A stretch of 44,476 bases of DNA from Gammaproteobacteria bacterium (GCA_030428835.1 JAUIEP010000022.1:1-44476), one strand, 5' to 3'. Shown: positions 26,359 to 35,373, numbered from the stretch's first letter. The notes: a model not told the origin generated them from the letters alone. Made by a program: numbers and translations.

Positions 26359-26474
26359 GCTACACTTAACCGCTCGACGTATATTGCACACACATACTCG
26401 GGAAGCGAACAAAGTTACTAGGCGGCGCTGCCCCATTATGCATAGATTGCCAGCCAGTGTCCTGGTCGCCATGT
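26359..26474. other. Convergent gap between tpsA and the OmpA-domain gene
   Basis: The 116 bases between the two stop codons hold no convincing gene or GC-rich hairpin with a T-tract; the best stem is only 4 bp. The base composition returns to the high-GC background across this gap, marking the right edge of the AT-rich block. Confidence 0.5.
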
Positions 26475-27476
26475 TCAATCGAGAATGATAATTTCGAGCC
26501 TGCGATTGTTGGCGTAGGCGCGCTCCGTCGTGCCGACATCGACCGGCTCCAGTTCTCCCCGACCCTCCGCGCTGATCCGGCCTTCGAGACTGGGTTGCAG
26601 TGCTGCCACCTGGTCGCGCACCGCGGCGGCCCGCTGTCGCGACAGCGTCATGTTGTGTCCCGCCGCGCCGCGCGCATCCGCGTGACCGATGAACAGGATC
26701 TGCTTGTCGCCGGCCTGCCTGGCCAGCACGGTGGCGAGGTTGACGATATTGCTGGCGGTGGCCGGCGTGGTCTCCGTGCTGTTTACCTCGAAGTTGATCG
26801 GAATGCTGATGGCCCGCCCCTGGGGTTTTTCTACCACGGGTTCGTCGGTCGGCTCCTGCGCCGGTGCACCGGAGGGGTTGCACAGTTCCTCGCTCCAGAA
26901 ACTGCACGCGTCTCCCGCCTTGGCGAGGATGTCGCTGGCCGCGCCGATGCCGCGCGTGGTGCTCAGGCTCGTCTCGAGCTCGTCGGTGCTCAGCTCCGCG
27001 CGCAGGTAGTCGACTTCCTCCTGCAGCGGCGGCAGGTCCGGGTGGTCGGGCTCCAGTTGCCCGGCGAGGATCAGGAATTCGTTCGCGTTGATCGGGTCAC
27101 CGGCACGGATGCCGAAATTCACCAGTGAGCGCGCCGCTTTCGCGCCGCCGGCCTTGTTGCCGTCGCGCCGCGCCGCCTGCAGGGCGCGGGTGTAGGCGTC
27201 CAGGGCGGGCTTGCCTTGCTCGTTCACATCGTCCGCGCTGTCGCCCAGGAAGTCGTTGAACCACAGGTCGCCCAGGGCCATCCAGTATTCATACTTGTCG
27301 CAGACCTCGGCGGCCTGGGTGTAGAGTGAACGGGCGTCTTCCAGTCGATCCTGCGTATCGGCTGCCTGCGCGCGCCGAAAGAGGTCCTCTGCCTGCGGCG
27401 GGCAGCTCGCGGCGTTGGCCAGTGGCGCGGCGAGGCCGGCGCTCGCCAGCAGTAAAATCAGAAGGGCGGGTTGCAT
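26475..27476 (-). CDS. OmpA-domain periplasmic/outer-membrane protein with helical repeat N-terminus
   Basis: 333 residues from ATG 27476, with an AGGAG Shine-Dalgarno 8 nt upstream and a signal peptide (MQPALLILLLASAGLAAPLANA); the upstream ATG at 27509 lacks these. The mature N-terminal half is TPR/Sel1-like (AEDLFRRAQAADTQDRLEDARSLY, ALDAYTRALQAARRDG). The C-terminal about 115 residues are an OmpA-like peptidoglycan-binding domain: INFEVNSTETTPA, LFIGHADARG, NMTLSRQRAAAVRDQ, ISAEGRGE and NNRRLEIIIL. It could anchor a complex to the cell wall. It converges on tpsA and lies 91 nt downstream of pldA on the same strand. A TATACT box at 27545-27550 (minus) could be its own -10. Confidence 0.88.
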   Translation of the reverse strand: MQPALLILLLASAGLAAPLANAASCPPQAEDLFRRAQAADTQDRLEDARSLYTQAAEVCDKYEYWMALGDLWFNDFLGDSADDVNEQGKPALDAYTRALQAARRDGNKAGGAKAARSLVNFGIRAGDPINANEFLILAGQLEPDHPDLPPLQEEVDYLRAELSTDELETSLSTTRGIGAASDILAKAGDACSFWSEELCNPSGAPAQEPTDEPVVEKPQGRAISIPINFEVNSTETTPATASNIVNLATVLARQAGDKQILFIGHADARGAAGHNMTLSRQRAAAVRDQVAALQPSLEGRISAEGRGELEPVDVGTTERAYANNRRLEIIILD

Positions 27477-27567
27477 GGCCTTACTCCTGCGATGTCTGGT
27501 GCTTTGCATTTCGGCGGCAGCGCTGACTGCCCGGAAGACTTGTCAGTATAGTGGAAAAACCCCCGTC

Positions 27568-28866
27568 CTACTCGAGCGAGGTGCTGTTCAGCTCCAGCGT
27601 CACCCCCCAGCTGTCCGTCTTGCGGAAGTAATCCACCAGGTCGGAGTTGTAACCGCGCTGGCCCCAGATCTGCAGCGGTAGCCCGCCGAAGTCGATCGTG
27701 AGTTCCAGGCGATTGGTGTTGTTGTCGAAGATGCCGTCGTAGCCCGTGTTGTACAGCCAGGCGAACTTGCGCAGGCAGACGCCGCGACCCGGTTCGCCGA
27801 GGGTGCAGAAATCGCCGCCGAACTGGTACTTGCCGAGGAACCCGATGCCGTCGTACTCCTTGCGCCTGGGCAGCCCGAAACCTTCCCAGATATTGGACTC
27901 TTCCTGTTCGCCCTGGAACGGCCCGTCATCCAGGTAGTACCTGGTCAGCACATAGGTGTCGAGCGTACCGCCAGGCGCGGTGTACCAGGTGTGCTTCCAG
28001 TCCAGCGACAGGTAGTCCCAGCCGCGGCTGATGTAATCGCGCGCGAAGTCCGGGTCCTCGCCCTGGCGCTGGAATTCCGCGCGCTCGATGAGGTAGGCGT
28101 CGGCGGAGTCGATGTTCTGGCCGTTGGATTCATGGCCGAGCCCGAAATCGAGGTAACGCGTGTCGTCCCCCAGCCAGTGGCGGAAAAACAGGACGGGGTT
28201 GTAGCGCTTGCCCACGACCGGGGAGGATTCGCGGCTTTCGAGGTACTGGCTGAAGCGGCCGCTGAACGCGAAGTACGCATTGAACAGCGCGGCGTCCTCA
28301 GAGTAGTAGCCGTCGTGCAACAGCGGATACTTGAGCGACAGCGTGGCGTCCAGGTAGCCCTCGCCGACGTCGTTGTCATCGTAGCGGTAGCCGATACGGT
28401 TGGGCTCGTAGCTGGTCAGGCCCGCCCGGGTACGCTGCTCCGGCGCCCGCAGGTCCAGGCCCTTGGCCTCCATGATGCTCGCGATGGGCAGTACGTTCGC
28501 CTGGCTGCAGTTACTGAGCTTGTGCACACCGCCCCTGTTCACCTCGTAGAAATCGAGCCGCCGGAACGGGTTGGAGCTGCCGCCGACGCCCTGCACGACG
28601 CGGCGCGTACCGTCTTCCAGGTCCAGCGTGAGCTGGTTGGGGCGCGCGCCGAGGATGGCGTCCCGTTCGAGTTCGTCGCGACGGCACTCGCCGAACAGTC
28701 GCGCGGTGGCGGCCAGCAGGTAGTCCGTTTCCCAGGGTTCCAGGATCTTCTCCTCGCCCCTGACCTGCAGGACGGGCAGCACGCCCTGTGCAGCGGTGGC
28801 AACCAGTGGTGCGACGCAAAACAGGCAGAGCAGCCAGGACAGGGCCCGGCGTTGCAGGTGACACAT
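27568..28866 (-). CDS. pldA: Outer-membrane phospholipase A (PldA family)
   Basis: 432 residues, clearly longer than E. coli PldA (289) through an N-terminal extension of about 140 residues after the signal peptide (WLLCLFCVAPLVATAAQ). The barrel part begins near YEPNRIGYRYDDN. The active-site strand reads DFGLGHESNGQNID with H245 and S247, matching the HxSNG motif of OMPLA (H142/S144). The position aligned with the third catalytic residue, Asn156, does not appear to be Asn. Strands such as RYNPVLFFRHWLG and DYLSLDWKHTWY alternate as expected, and the C-terminus is LELNSTSLE. OMPLA hydrolyses phospholipids misplaced in the outer leaflet. It starts 14 nt after the RND transporter stop, so it is probably co-transcribed with the pump. 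Confidence 0.87.
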   Translation of the reverse strand: MCHLQRRALSWLLCLFCVAPLVATAAQGVLPVLQVRGEEKILEPWETDYLLAATARLFGECRRDELERDAILGARPNQLTLDLEDGTRRVVQGVGGSSNPFRRLDFYEVNRGGVHKLSNCSQANVLPIASIMEAKGLDLRAPEQRTRAGLTSYEPNRIGYRYDDNDVGEGYLDATLSLKYPLLHDGYYSEDAALFNAYFAFSGRFSQYLESRESSPVVGKRYNPVLFFRHWLGDDTRYLDFGLGHESNGQNIDSADAYLIERAEFQRQGEDPDFARDYISRGWDYLSLDWKHTWYTAPGGTLDTYVLTRYYLDDGPFQGEQEESNIWEGFGLPRRKEYDGIGFLGKYQFGGDFCTLGEPGRGVCLRKFAWLYNTGYDGIFDNNTNRLELTIDFGGLPLQIWGQRGYNSDLVDYFRKTDSWGVTLELNSTSLE

Positions 28867-28880
28867 GACGAGAACCTCGG

Positions 28881-31800
28881 TCAGTTGGACGGCGCGGGTT
28901 CGGGAGTCGCGGCGGCGGCCGTGGGTGGCGCAACCGGCGCTTCTGCGGCCAGTTTACCGCCAAATCGCAGGTAGAAGGCGGGCAGGACGAACAGGGTGAA
29001 AAGCGTGCCCACCAACATGCCCGTCGTGATCATGAGGCCGATGCTGAAGCGGCTGTTGGCGCCCGGTCCCGAGGCGATCAGGAGCGGCCACACGCCCAGC
29101 ACCGTGGCGAAGGTGGTCATCAGGATGGGGCGCAGGCGCAGCGCAGCGGCTTCCATCACCGCCTCGCGCCGGTCGCGGCCCAGCTCGCCCAGCTTGTTGG
29201 CGAATTCGACGATCAGGATGCCGTGCTTGCTGATCAGGCCGATCAGGGTGAGCAGGCCGATCTGTGTGTAGATATTCAGGGTGGCCATGCCGATAGCGAT
29301 CGGCACGACCGCGCCGAAGATAGACAGGGGGACGCTCACCAGCACCACGAAGGGATCGCGGAAGCTGTTGAACTGCGCGGCGAGCACCAGGAAGATCAGC
29401 AGGATAGACAGCGAGAACAGCAGCGGGAAGGAGGCGGTCTCCTGCATGTAGCGCAGCGAGGCGCCGGTATAGCCCTCCCGGAACCCCGGTGGCGCCAGCT
29501 CCTGCATCTGCCCGCGCAGGAACTCGAGGCCCGTGCCGATGCTGTTCGGCGGCATCATGATGCCCTGGATAGTCGTGCTGTTGAGCTGCTGGTACTGGGA
29601 CAACTCGTTCGGTTCCACGCGCGAGTCCAGCGAGATCACCGCGGACAGCGGCACGAGGTCGTCGCTGGCCGTGCGCAGGTAGTACTTTTCCAGTTCCTGC
29701 TTCGTCAGGCGGAAGTCGTTGCCCGCCTGCGGGATCACCTTGTAGGAGCGCCCCTGCAGGTTGAAGCGGTTGATCTCCGCCTCGCCCAGCATCACGGACA
29801 GTGTCTCGCCGATGTCGCGCATGGAAATCCCCAGGCGTGCGGCGAGTTCGCGGTCGATGTTCACCCCGATTTCCGGGCGGTTGAAGTCCAGGGTCTGGTT
29901 GACGAAGATGAACAGGCCGGACTCGCGCGCCACCTGCACGAGTTGCTCACCGAGCCTGTAGACCTCGTCGTAGCTCCGCGTCGAGGCGACGACGAAGCTC
30001 ACGGGCAGTCCCGCGTCCGAACCGGGCAGGGTAGGTGAGCCGAATGCGAACATCTCCATGCCCGCGACGCCGCCCAGCTTTTTCTGGAACTCCGCCTGTA
30101 CCTCGGCCTGCGTGCGCTCCCGCTCGGACCAGGGATGCAGCGTCACGCCGCCGAAGTTGCTGTTGGTGGTGATCACCTGCCAGGAGTGGCTGAACTCGGG
30201 GATCGATTTCCAGATTTCCACCACCTCGGCGAGATAGTGGTCGATGTAGTCGAGGTTGGCATAACGCGGCGCGGTGCCCGTGACGTAGACGCCGCCGGTG
30301 TCCTCATCCGGCGCCAGCTCCTCCTGGGAAAGACCGAACAGCAGCGGCAGGCTGAGGAGAATCACGCAGCCGAACAGCAGGACGGCGCCGCTGTTGCGCA
30401 GTCCCGCGCCGAGCAGCCTGCGATAGAAATGCGTGAGCGCATCGAAGCGTGCGTCGAGCCAGTTGGCGAAGCGACCCTGGTGCTCCGCGTCCGAGAGCAC
30501 GCGCGAGCACATCATGGGGCTCAGGGTCAGGGCCACGACGCCGGACACGACCACCGCGCCCGCCAGCGTCAGGGCGAATTCCGAGAACAGCGCGCCGGTG
30601 AGGCCGCCGATGAAGCTGATCGGCGCGTAGACCGCCGCCAGTGTCAGTGTCATTGACACCACCGGCAGCGCCACCTCCCGCGCACCCTGTAACGCGGCCT
30701 CCATGGGACTCGCGCCGTGCTCGATGTGCCGGTGCACGTTCTCCACCACGACGATGGCGTCATCCACCACCAGCCCGATGGCGATCACCATGGCGAGCAG
30801 GGTCAACAGGTTGAGCGAGAAGCCCATGGCGAAGATGAGGAACACCACGCCGACCAGGGACAGCGGGATCGCCACCAGCGGAATCAGTACGACGCGCAGT
30901 GAGCCGAGGAACAGGTAAATAACGAGGATAACGATCAGGGCCGCCTCGAACAGCGTGCTGACCACTTCGTTCAGCGCCTCGTCGATGACCACGCTGCCGT
31001 CCCAGTCCAGGAACAGCTCCATGTCGGCGGGCAGGGTGTCCTGGATGCGCGGCAGGGCATTGTGTACCTCCTGCGACACGGCCAGCGGATTGGCGTCGGG
31101 CGTTGTCGACACGGACATGAACACGGCGTCGCGCCCGGAGGACAGGGTCTTGAGCTGCGTGGTCTCCGCGGACAGCTCAACGCTGGCGACGTCACCCAGG
31201 CGCACGCGGTCCTCCCCGTCCTGGCGCACCACGAGTTGTTCGAAGTCGGCGGCGCTCTGCATGTCCGTGCGCGCATCCACGGTGGCGCGCACGAGGTTGC
31301 CCTCGGTGGAGCCGGACGTCGCGATATAGTTGTCCCGCTGGATGGCCGCGCTGACGTCGGTGGCGGTGACGCCGAACGCGGCCATGCGCACGGGGTCGAG
31401 CCACACGCGCATGGCCAGGAAGCGGCCGAAGATGCGCGCCTTGCCCACGCCGGGCAGCGTCGCCAGTTCCGGTTGCACGTTGCGCACGAGGTAGTCCGTG
31501 ATCTGGTACGGCGACATCTGTTCGCTGTAGAAAGCGAGGTACATCATGGCGTCGCCGCCCGCTGCCGTGGTGACGACGGGGTCCTCGATATCCCGGGGCA
31601 GGTCGCCGCGCGCCTCGTTGACCTTGGCGATCACTTCCGACAGCACGTCGCTGGCGTTCTCGCCCAGGCGCACGTGCACCTGGATTTCGGAATACCCCGG
31701 GTTGCTGCTGGAGGTCATGTACTCCACACCGCGCGCACCCGCGATGCTGATCTGCAACGGCGTGGTGACGAAACCCTGCACGGTGCGCGCGCTCGCGCCC

Positions 31801-31955
31801 GGGTAGATGGTCTCGATGTAGATGACGCTGCGCTCGATCTCGGGAAACTCGCGCAGGCTGACGCGCGACAGCGAGGCGCCGCCCAACAGCAGCAGCAGGC
31901 TGCTGATGACGATCGCCAGTACCGGCTTCTTGATAAAGGTGTCGGTGAATCGCAT
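28881..31955 (-). CDS. RND-superfamily inner-membrane efflux transporter (AcrB/HAE1 type)
   Basis: 1024 residues, the full family length. It has an N-terminal membrane helix after MRFTDTFIKKPVLAIVISS, a large periplasmic loop with YPGASARTVQGFVTTPLQ and LPGVGKARIFG, then a helix cluster containing GLVVDDAIVVVENVHRH with proton-relay D398 and D399. A second large loop contains VYVTGTAPRYANLDYIDHYL. The C-terminal helices include SKHGILIVEFANKLGE with the relay Lys. All relay residues are present. The tail is Ala/Pro-rich. It lies 3 nt after the adaptor gene and exports substrates by proton antiport. No outer-membrane TolC-type gene follows; pldA occupies that place. Confidence 0.95.
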   Translation of the reverse strand: MRFTDTFIKKPVLAIVISSLLLLLGGASLSRVSLREFPEIERSVIYIETIYPGASARTVQGFVTTPLQISIAGARGVEYMTSSSNPGYSEIQVHVRLGENASDVLSEVIAKVNEARGDLPRDIEDPVVTTAAGGDAMMYLAFYSEQMSPYQITDYLVRNVQPELATLPGVGKARIFGRFLAMRVWLDPVRMAAFGVTATDVSAAIQRDNYIATSGSTEGNLVRATVDARTDMQSAADFEQLVVRQDGEDRVRLGDVASVELSAETTQLKTLSSGRDAVFMSVSTTPDANPLAVSQEVHNALPRIQDTLPADMELFLDWDGSVVIDEALNEVVSTLFEAALIVILVIYLFLGSLRVVLIPLVAIPLSLVGVVFLIFAMGFSLNLLTLLAMVIAIGLVVDDAIVVVENVHRHIEHGASPMEAALQGAREVALPVVSMTLTLAAVYAPISFIGGLTGALFSEFALTLAGAVVVSGVVALTLSPMMCSRVLSDAEHQGRFANWLDARFDALTHFYRRLLGAGLRNSGAVLLFGCVILLSLPLLFGLSQEELAPDEDTGGVYVTGTAPRYANLDYIDHYLAEVVEIWKSIPEFSHSWQVITTNSNFGGVTLHPWSERERTQAEVQAEFQKKLGGVAGMEMFAFGSPTLPGSDAGLPVSFVVASTRSYDEVYRLGEQLVQVARESGLFIFVNQTLDFNRPEIGVNIDRELAARLGISMRDIGETLSVMLGEAEINRFNLQGRSYKVIPQAGNDFRLTKQELEKYYLRTASDDLVPLSAVISLDSRVEPNELSQYQQLNSTTIQGIMMPPNSIGTGLEFLRGQMQELAPPGFREGYTGASLRYMQETASFPLLFSLSILLIFLVLAAQFNSFRDPFVVLVSVPLSIFGAVVPIAIGMATLNIYTQIGLLTLIGLISKHGILIVEFANKLGELGRDRREAVMEAAALRLRPILMTTFATVLGVWPLLIASGPGANSRFSIGLMITTGMLVGTLFTLFVLPAFYLRFGGKLAAEAPVAPPTAAAATPEPAPSN

Positions 31956-31958
31956 GGG

Positions 31959-33026
31959 CTACATGCCGGTTTTCTCGTCCACGGTCACGCGCGCGCCCTT
32001 GTACAGCTTGTTCTGCCCCACGGTGGCCACCCACTCGCCGCCGTGCAGGCCTGCGGTGATGGCGATCTCACCGTTGCGGGTGGCGCCGGTCTCGACCACG
32101 CGCGGCTCCACGGTCGTCTCCCCGACACCCTGGCGCAGTACGTACACGGTATTGCCGTGCAGCGAGTAGCTGACCGCCGTCTCGGGGATCGTCACGACCT
32201 TGCGCGGCTGGTCCAGGTCGATGATGAGCCGCGCGAACATCCCCGGCAGCAGGCCCTTGCTCTCGTCCAGCGTGGCGCGCAGGAGCAGGTTGCGGCTGCC
32301 CGGGTCCACCTTGGCATCCAAGGCCTGCAGCGTGGCGCGAAACACCTTGTCCGGGAATGCCGCGGTGCTCACCGCGATCGCCAGGCCCGGTTTCAGGTGC
32401 GGAAAGTGGCGCGCGGGCACGGAGAAATCGATCTCCAGCTCGGTGAGGTCCTGCAGGGTTGTGATGGGCGCGCCCGTCTCGATGTAGTCGCCGACGCGGG
32501 CGCGGATGATGCCGACGGTGCCTGCGAAGGGCGCCACGACGCGCTTGTTGTCGAGGCGGGCCTCGGTTTCGGCGAGCTGCGCCATGGCGCTCTCGAAGTC
32601 GGCCCGCGAGCGATCGAACTGGCTCTGGGGAATGGACTTCTGCTTGATCAGGCGCGAGTCGCGCTCGAACAGGAGGCGGGCGAGTTCGAGATTGGCCTCC
32701 TGGCGCTTGCGGCTGGCCAGCTCCACGGAATCGTTGAGGGTGAGCAGGGGCTGTCCGGCTTCCACGGTGTCGCCGGAGCGCACGGTAATGGCAATCACCT
32801 CGCCGCTGGCCTCGGCGGACAGCTCCACGCCGCGCACCGCGCGCACGGTGCCGACCGCCTCGAGTTCCGACGGCCAGGTGGCGCTCCTGGCGGTCGCCGC
32901 CTCGATCGTGATGGGCGGCGGGGTGAAGTCCATGGAGGAGACCGCCGCGATCTTCATGTACAGGTAGCCGGCGATGCCTCCGAAGATCGCCACCAGCAGC
33001 AGGAAGACGTACAGGTAAGCGCGCAC
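31959..33026 (-). CDS. RND efflux periplasmic adaptor (membrane fusion protein)
   Basis: 355 residues from a GTG at 33026, chosen for a GAGG 8 nt upstream and an immediate membrane anchor (AYLYVFLLLVAIFGGIAGYLY). A GTG at 33083 would add a 19-residue Gln/Pro-rich leader without a proper ribosome site. The order is typical: lipoyl half-motifs (VELSAEASGEVIAITVRSGD and RVVAPFAGTVGIIRARVGDY) flank a short alpha-helical hairpin rich in Arg and Glu. A beta-barrel domain (LEIDFSVPARHFPHLKPGLA) and a membrane-proximal domain ending YKGARVTVDEKTGM follow. The hairpin (about 55 residues) is short compared with AcrA. It bridges the RND pump to an outer-membrane channel encoded elsewhere. Confidence 0.92.
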   Translation of the reverse strand: MRAYLYVFLLLVAIFGGIAGYLYMKIAAVSSMDFTPPPITIEAATARSATWPSELEAVGTVRAVRGVELSAEASGEVIAITVRSGDTVEAGQPLLTLNDSVELASRKRQEANLELARLLFERDSRLIKQKSIPQSQFDRSRADFESAMAQLAETEARLDNKRVVAPFAGTVGIIRARVGDYIETGAPITTLQDLTELEIDFSVPARHFPHLKPGLAIAVSTAAFPDKVFRATLQALDAKVDPGSRNLLLRATLDESKGLLPGMFARLIIDLDQPRKVVTIPETAVSYSLHGNTVYVLRQGVGETTVEPRVVETGATRNGEIAITAGLHGGEWVATVGQNKLYKGARVTVDEKTGM

Positions 33027-33103
33027 GCTTGGGGCCTCAGTTTGTTGTTGTGGAGGGCGCGACTCCGGTTCCTTCCTGCACACCCCCGGTGCGGGGGGGC
33101 GGA

Positions 33104-33121
33104 AGTCCGGTCGGGCGGACT
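33104..33121. promoter_or_regulatory. Possible operator palindrome in the RND/patatin divergent region
   Basis: AGTCCG (33104-33109), a 6-nt spacer and CGGACT (33116-33121) form an 18-bp palindrome upstream of the efflux genes, where local TetR-type repressors often bind. Next to it, CCCCCG-GTG-CGGGGG (33083-33097) can form a hairpin, and CCAAAA is directly repeated near 33165-33179. No regulator gene is visible in the window. The 33027-33301 gap otherwise shows nothing. Confidence 0.22.
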
Positions 33122-33301
33122 CGCGCCATTTTAGGGGCTTTGGCAGGGGGCTGCACGCGAAAGGCCAAAATGTACCAAAAAGCTGACCTATGTCGCTGAT
33201 TCCGGTGGAAAATTCGCCAGTCTTTGCCCTGCGTCAATGGCCTGTGCCGGCGGCGCGGACTAATTGCTGGGAGCGGGCCCGCGATTGCCTTATCCTAGGA
33301 G

Positions 33302-34975
33302 ATGGACGTGACCACTGCAGAGGGCAGGAACGTGAGAAACAGCCGCCGCTTGAGCAAACTCGAGAAGCGCATGAACCATGCGGAAAACTACGTGGACTGG
33401 GCAGAGGCGGCCCAGGAGCACGACGAACTGACCGGGCAGAAGCGCTGGCGGGAGGTCGACCAGACCAGCCAGTACGACTACGCCGAAATCCGCCTGCGGC
33501 TCGATCGCCTGCGCAGCCTGCGCGCCCGGCACGACTACGCGGGACTCCTGTTCGCCCTCAACGAGGGTATTCACGGCAACATGGCCGGCATGGGGCGCTC
33601 CACGCTGTACCGCCGCGCCAGGTTCGGCACCAAGCGCCTGATCGAGCAGTATATCGACGAGGTGGAGGAGGCCCTGCAGTTGCTGGCCGAGATCGACATC
33701 CCGGAGATCGATATCCAGCAGAAGCTCGATTTCTTCTACCGCGCCAATATCTGCTTCGGTCGCTCCGCCCTGATGTTGTCCGGCGGCGGCGTGCTCGGGT
33801 TCTATCACCTCGGCGTGGTGAAGACCCTGCTGGAGGAGGGCCTGCTGCCGCGGGTGATCTCCGGCTCCAGCGCCGGCTCCCTCGTTGCGGGCGTGCTGGG
33901 CACGCACACCGACGAGGAACTCAAGCACTTCTACGACCCGGCCAACGTGCACTTCGAGGCCGAGCGCGAGGCCAGCGTGTTCTCGCGGATGTTCTTCGGC
34001 GCCAATCCGCAGATCGACGTGCGCGACCTCGAGAAGATCATCGAGCGCATGGTGCCCGACATGACGTTCCAGGAGGCGTACGAGAAGACCGGCCGCCAGA
34101 TCAGTATCACGGTGGCGCCGGCCGAGGTGCACCAGCGCGGGCGCCTGCTGAATGCGATCACCTCGCCCAACGTCTATATCCGCGCCGCCGTCATGGCGTC
34201 CTGCGCCGTGCCCGGCGTGTTCCCGCCGGTGATGCTCATGGCCAAGAACCAGCACGGCGAACCGCAGCCCTACCTGCCCACGCGCAAGTGGGTAGACGGC
34301 TCCATCGCCGACGACCTGCCCGCCAAGCGCCTGCAGCGCCTGTACAGCACCAATCACTTCATCGTCAGCATGGTGAACCCCATCGCCATCCCGTTTATCA
34401 AGCGCGAGGGAGAGCGCAGCATCCTGGGTTCGTCCCTCGGCAAGCTCGGGGTCGGCATGAGCAAGGAGGTGCTCAACTTCTATCGCGGTGTCATCCAGCG
34501 GCGCAACGAGAGCTGGCCGCGCTTCAACATGGTTGTCAACAGCGTGCATGCACTGGTCGACCAGGAGTATTCGGGCGATATCAACATCGTGCCGCAGTTC
34601 ACCTGGTACAACCCGGCCAAGTTGCTGTCGCACCTGTCCGAGAAGGATCTGGTGGACCTGATGCGCGGCGGTGAACTTTCGACCTACCCGACGGTTGAGG
34701 CCATCCGTACCTGTACCAAGATCTCGCGTGCGATGGAGGACATCCTGCACCGCTTCGAGCAGGGTGACCTGCGCCCGAAGGATGACGACTATCACCGCCC
34801 GCGCGCCTCGCGCCGGCGGCCGCCGCCGACCCGCGCCGACCGCGAGGCCATGCGCGAACACCGGCTGCACTCGGGCAAGGTCGCCAAGCCGCAGGCCAAG
34901 CGCAAGCGCAAGACTGCGGCCAAGAAGAAGCCCGCCGCGGCGGACAAGAAACCCGTGCCGCGAGCCGTGGCCTGA
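33302..34975 (+). CDS. Patatin-like phospholipase with N-terminal DUF3336 domain
   Basis: 557 residues from ATG 33302. The AGGAG at 33297-33301 abuts that ATG but is ideally spaced from a GTG at 33308, so the true start may be two codons later. DUF3336 (about 25-155) precedes the patatin domain. The oxyanion loop SGGGVLGFYHLG (160-171), nucleophile elbow GSSAGS (S190) and catalytic Asp in WVDGS (D332) are all intact, giving a Ser-Asp dyad. This arrangement is found in bacterial relatives of yeast Tgl3/4/5 lipases. The last 50 residues are a Lys/Arg/Ala/Pro tail (AKPQAKRKRKTAAKKKPAAA), probably disordered, which may bind acidic membranes or polyphosphate. No signal peptide is seen, so it likely acts on phospholipids or storage lipid from the cytoplasmic side. 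Confidence 0.93.
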   Translation: MDVTTAEGRNVRNSRRLSKLEKRMNHAENYVDWAEAAQEHDELTGQKRWREVDQTSQYDYAEIRLRLDRLRSLRARHDYAGLLFALNEGIHGNMAGMGRSTLYRRARFGTKRLIEQYIDEVEEALQLLAEIDIPEIDIQQKLDFFYRANICFGRSALMLSGGGVLGFYHLGVVKTLLEEGLLPRVISGSSAGSLVAGVLGTHTDEELKHFYDPANVHFEAEREASVFSRMFFGANPQIDVRDLEKIIERMVPDMTFQEAYEKTGRQISITVAPAEVHQRGRLLNAITSPNVYIRAAVMASCAVPGVFPPVMLMAKNQHGEPQPYLPTRKWVDGSIADDLPAKRLQRLYSTNHFIVSMVNPIAIPFIKREGERSILGSSLGKLGVGMSKEVLNFYRGVIQRRNESWPRFNMVVNSVHALVDQEYSGDINIVPQFTWYNPAKLLSHLSEKDLVDLMRGGELSTYPTVEAIRTCTKISRAMEDILHRFEQGDLRPKDDDYHRPRASRRRPPPTRADREAMREHRLHSGKVAKPQAKRKRKTAAKKKPAAADKKPVPRAVA

Positions 34976-35043
34976 GCGCGCTGGCAAGACTTCCCTGACG
35001 CCCCTGCTGTGCTAGTCTGGTGACTGGCCAGGAGGGTGGCGCC

Positions 35044-35364
35044 ATGTTGATCAGCAATATCGAAATACTCCCGAACAAGCGGGTCGTGAAACACCTCGGC
35101 CTGGTGCAGGGCAGCACCGTGCGCGCCAAGCACGCGGGCAAGGACATCATGGCGGGGTTCAAGAATATCTTCGGCGGCGAACTCGGCAGCTACACCGAGT
35201 TGCTGCAGGAGTCCCGCGACGAGGCGGTGCAGCGCATGCAGGACCAGGCGGCGGCCATCGGTGCCAACGCCGTCATCAACGTGCGCTTCTCCACGTCCGC
35301 TATTGCCGCCGGCGCCTCGGAGATCCTCGCCTACGGGACGGCCGTGGTGATCGAGGACATCTAG
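35044..35364 (+). CDS. YbjQ-family (DUF74) protein
   Basis: 106 residues from ATG 35044, with an AGGAGG Shine-Dalgarno 8 nt upstream; an earlier ATG at 35020 lacks one. It matches the YbjQ/heavy-metal-binding family: GLVQGSTVRAKHAGKDIMAGFKNIFGGELGSYTELL, then REEA-like RDEAVQRMQDQAAAIGANAVINVRF and a final EILAYGTAVVIE. It matches the YbjQ family at full length. The family forms pentameric rings in crystals, but its role is unknown. It is the first of four closely packed genes downstream of the patatin gene (68-nt gap) and is followed 9 nt later by a second, membrane-anchored YbjQ paralogue. Confidence 0.9.
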   Translation: MLISNIEILPNKRVVKHLGLVQGSTVRAKHAGKDIMAGFKNIFGGELGSYTELLQESRDEAVQRMQDQAAAIGANAVINVRFSTSAIAAGASEILAYGTAVVIEDI

Positions 35365-35373
35365 GCCCGCACC

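Noticed and set aside
31062-33134. A 690-codon open frame on the plus strand antisense to the RND genes, with similar long frames at 28-1782 and 7220-9043.
   Set aside because: All are rich in Arg, Ala, Gly and His, match no family, and lie opposite genes with clear motifs. They are high-GC codon artefacts.
33037-33237. Short minus-strand open frame (66 codons) in the divergent region upstream of the adaptor gene.
   Set aside because: It has no ribosome-binding site or recognisable family and overlaps the adaptor reading frame and putative regulatory sequence.
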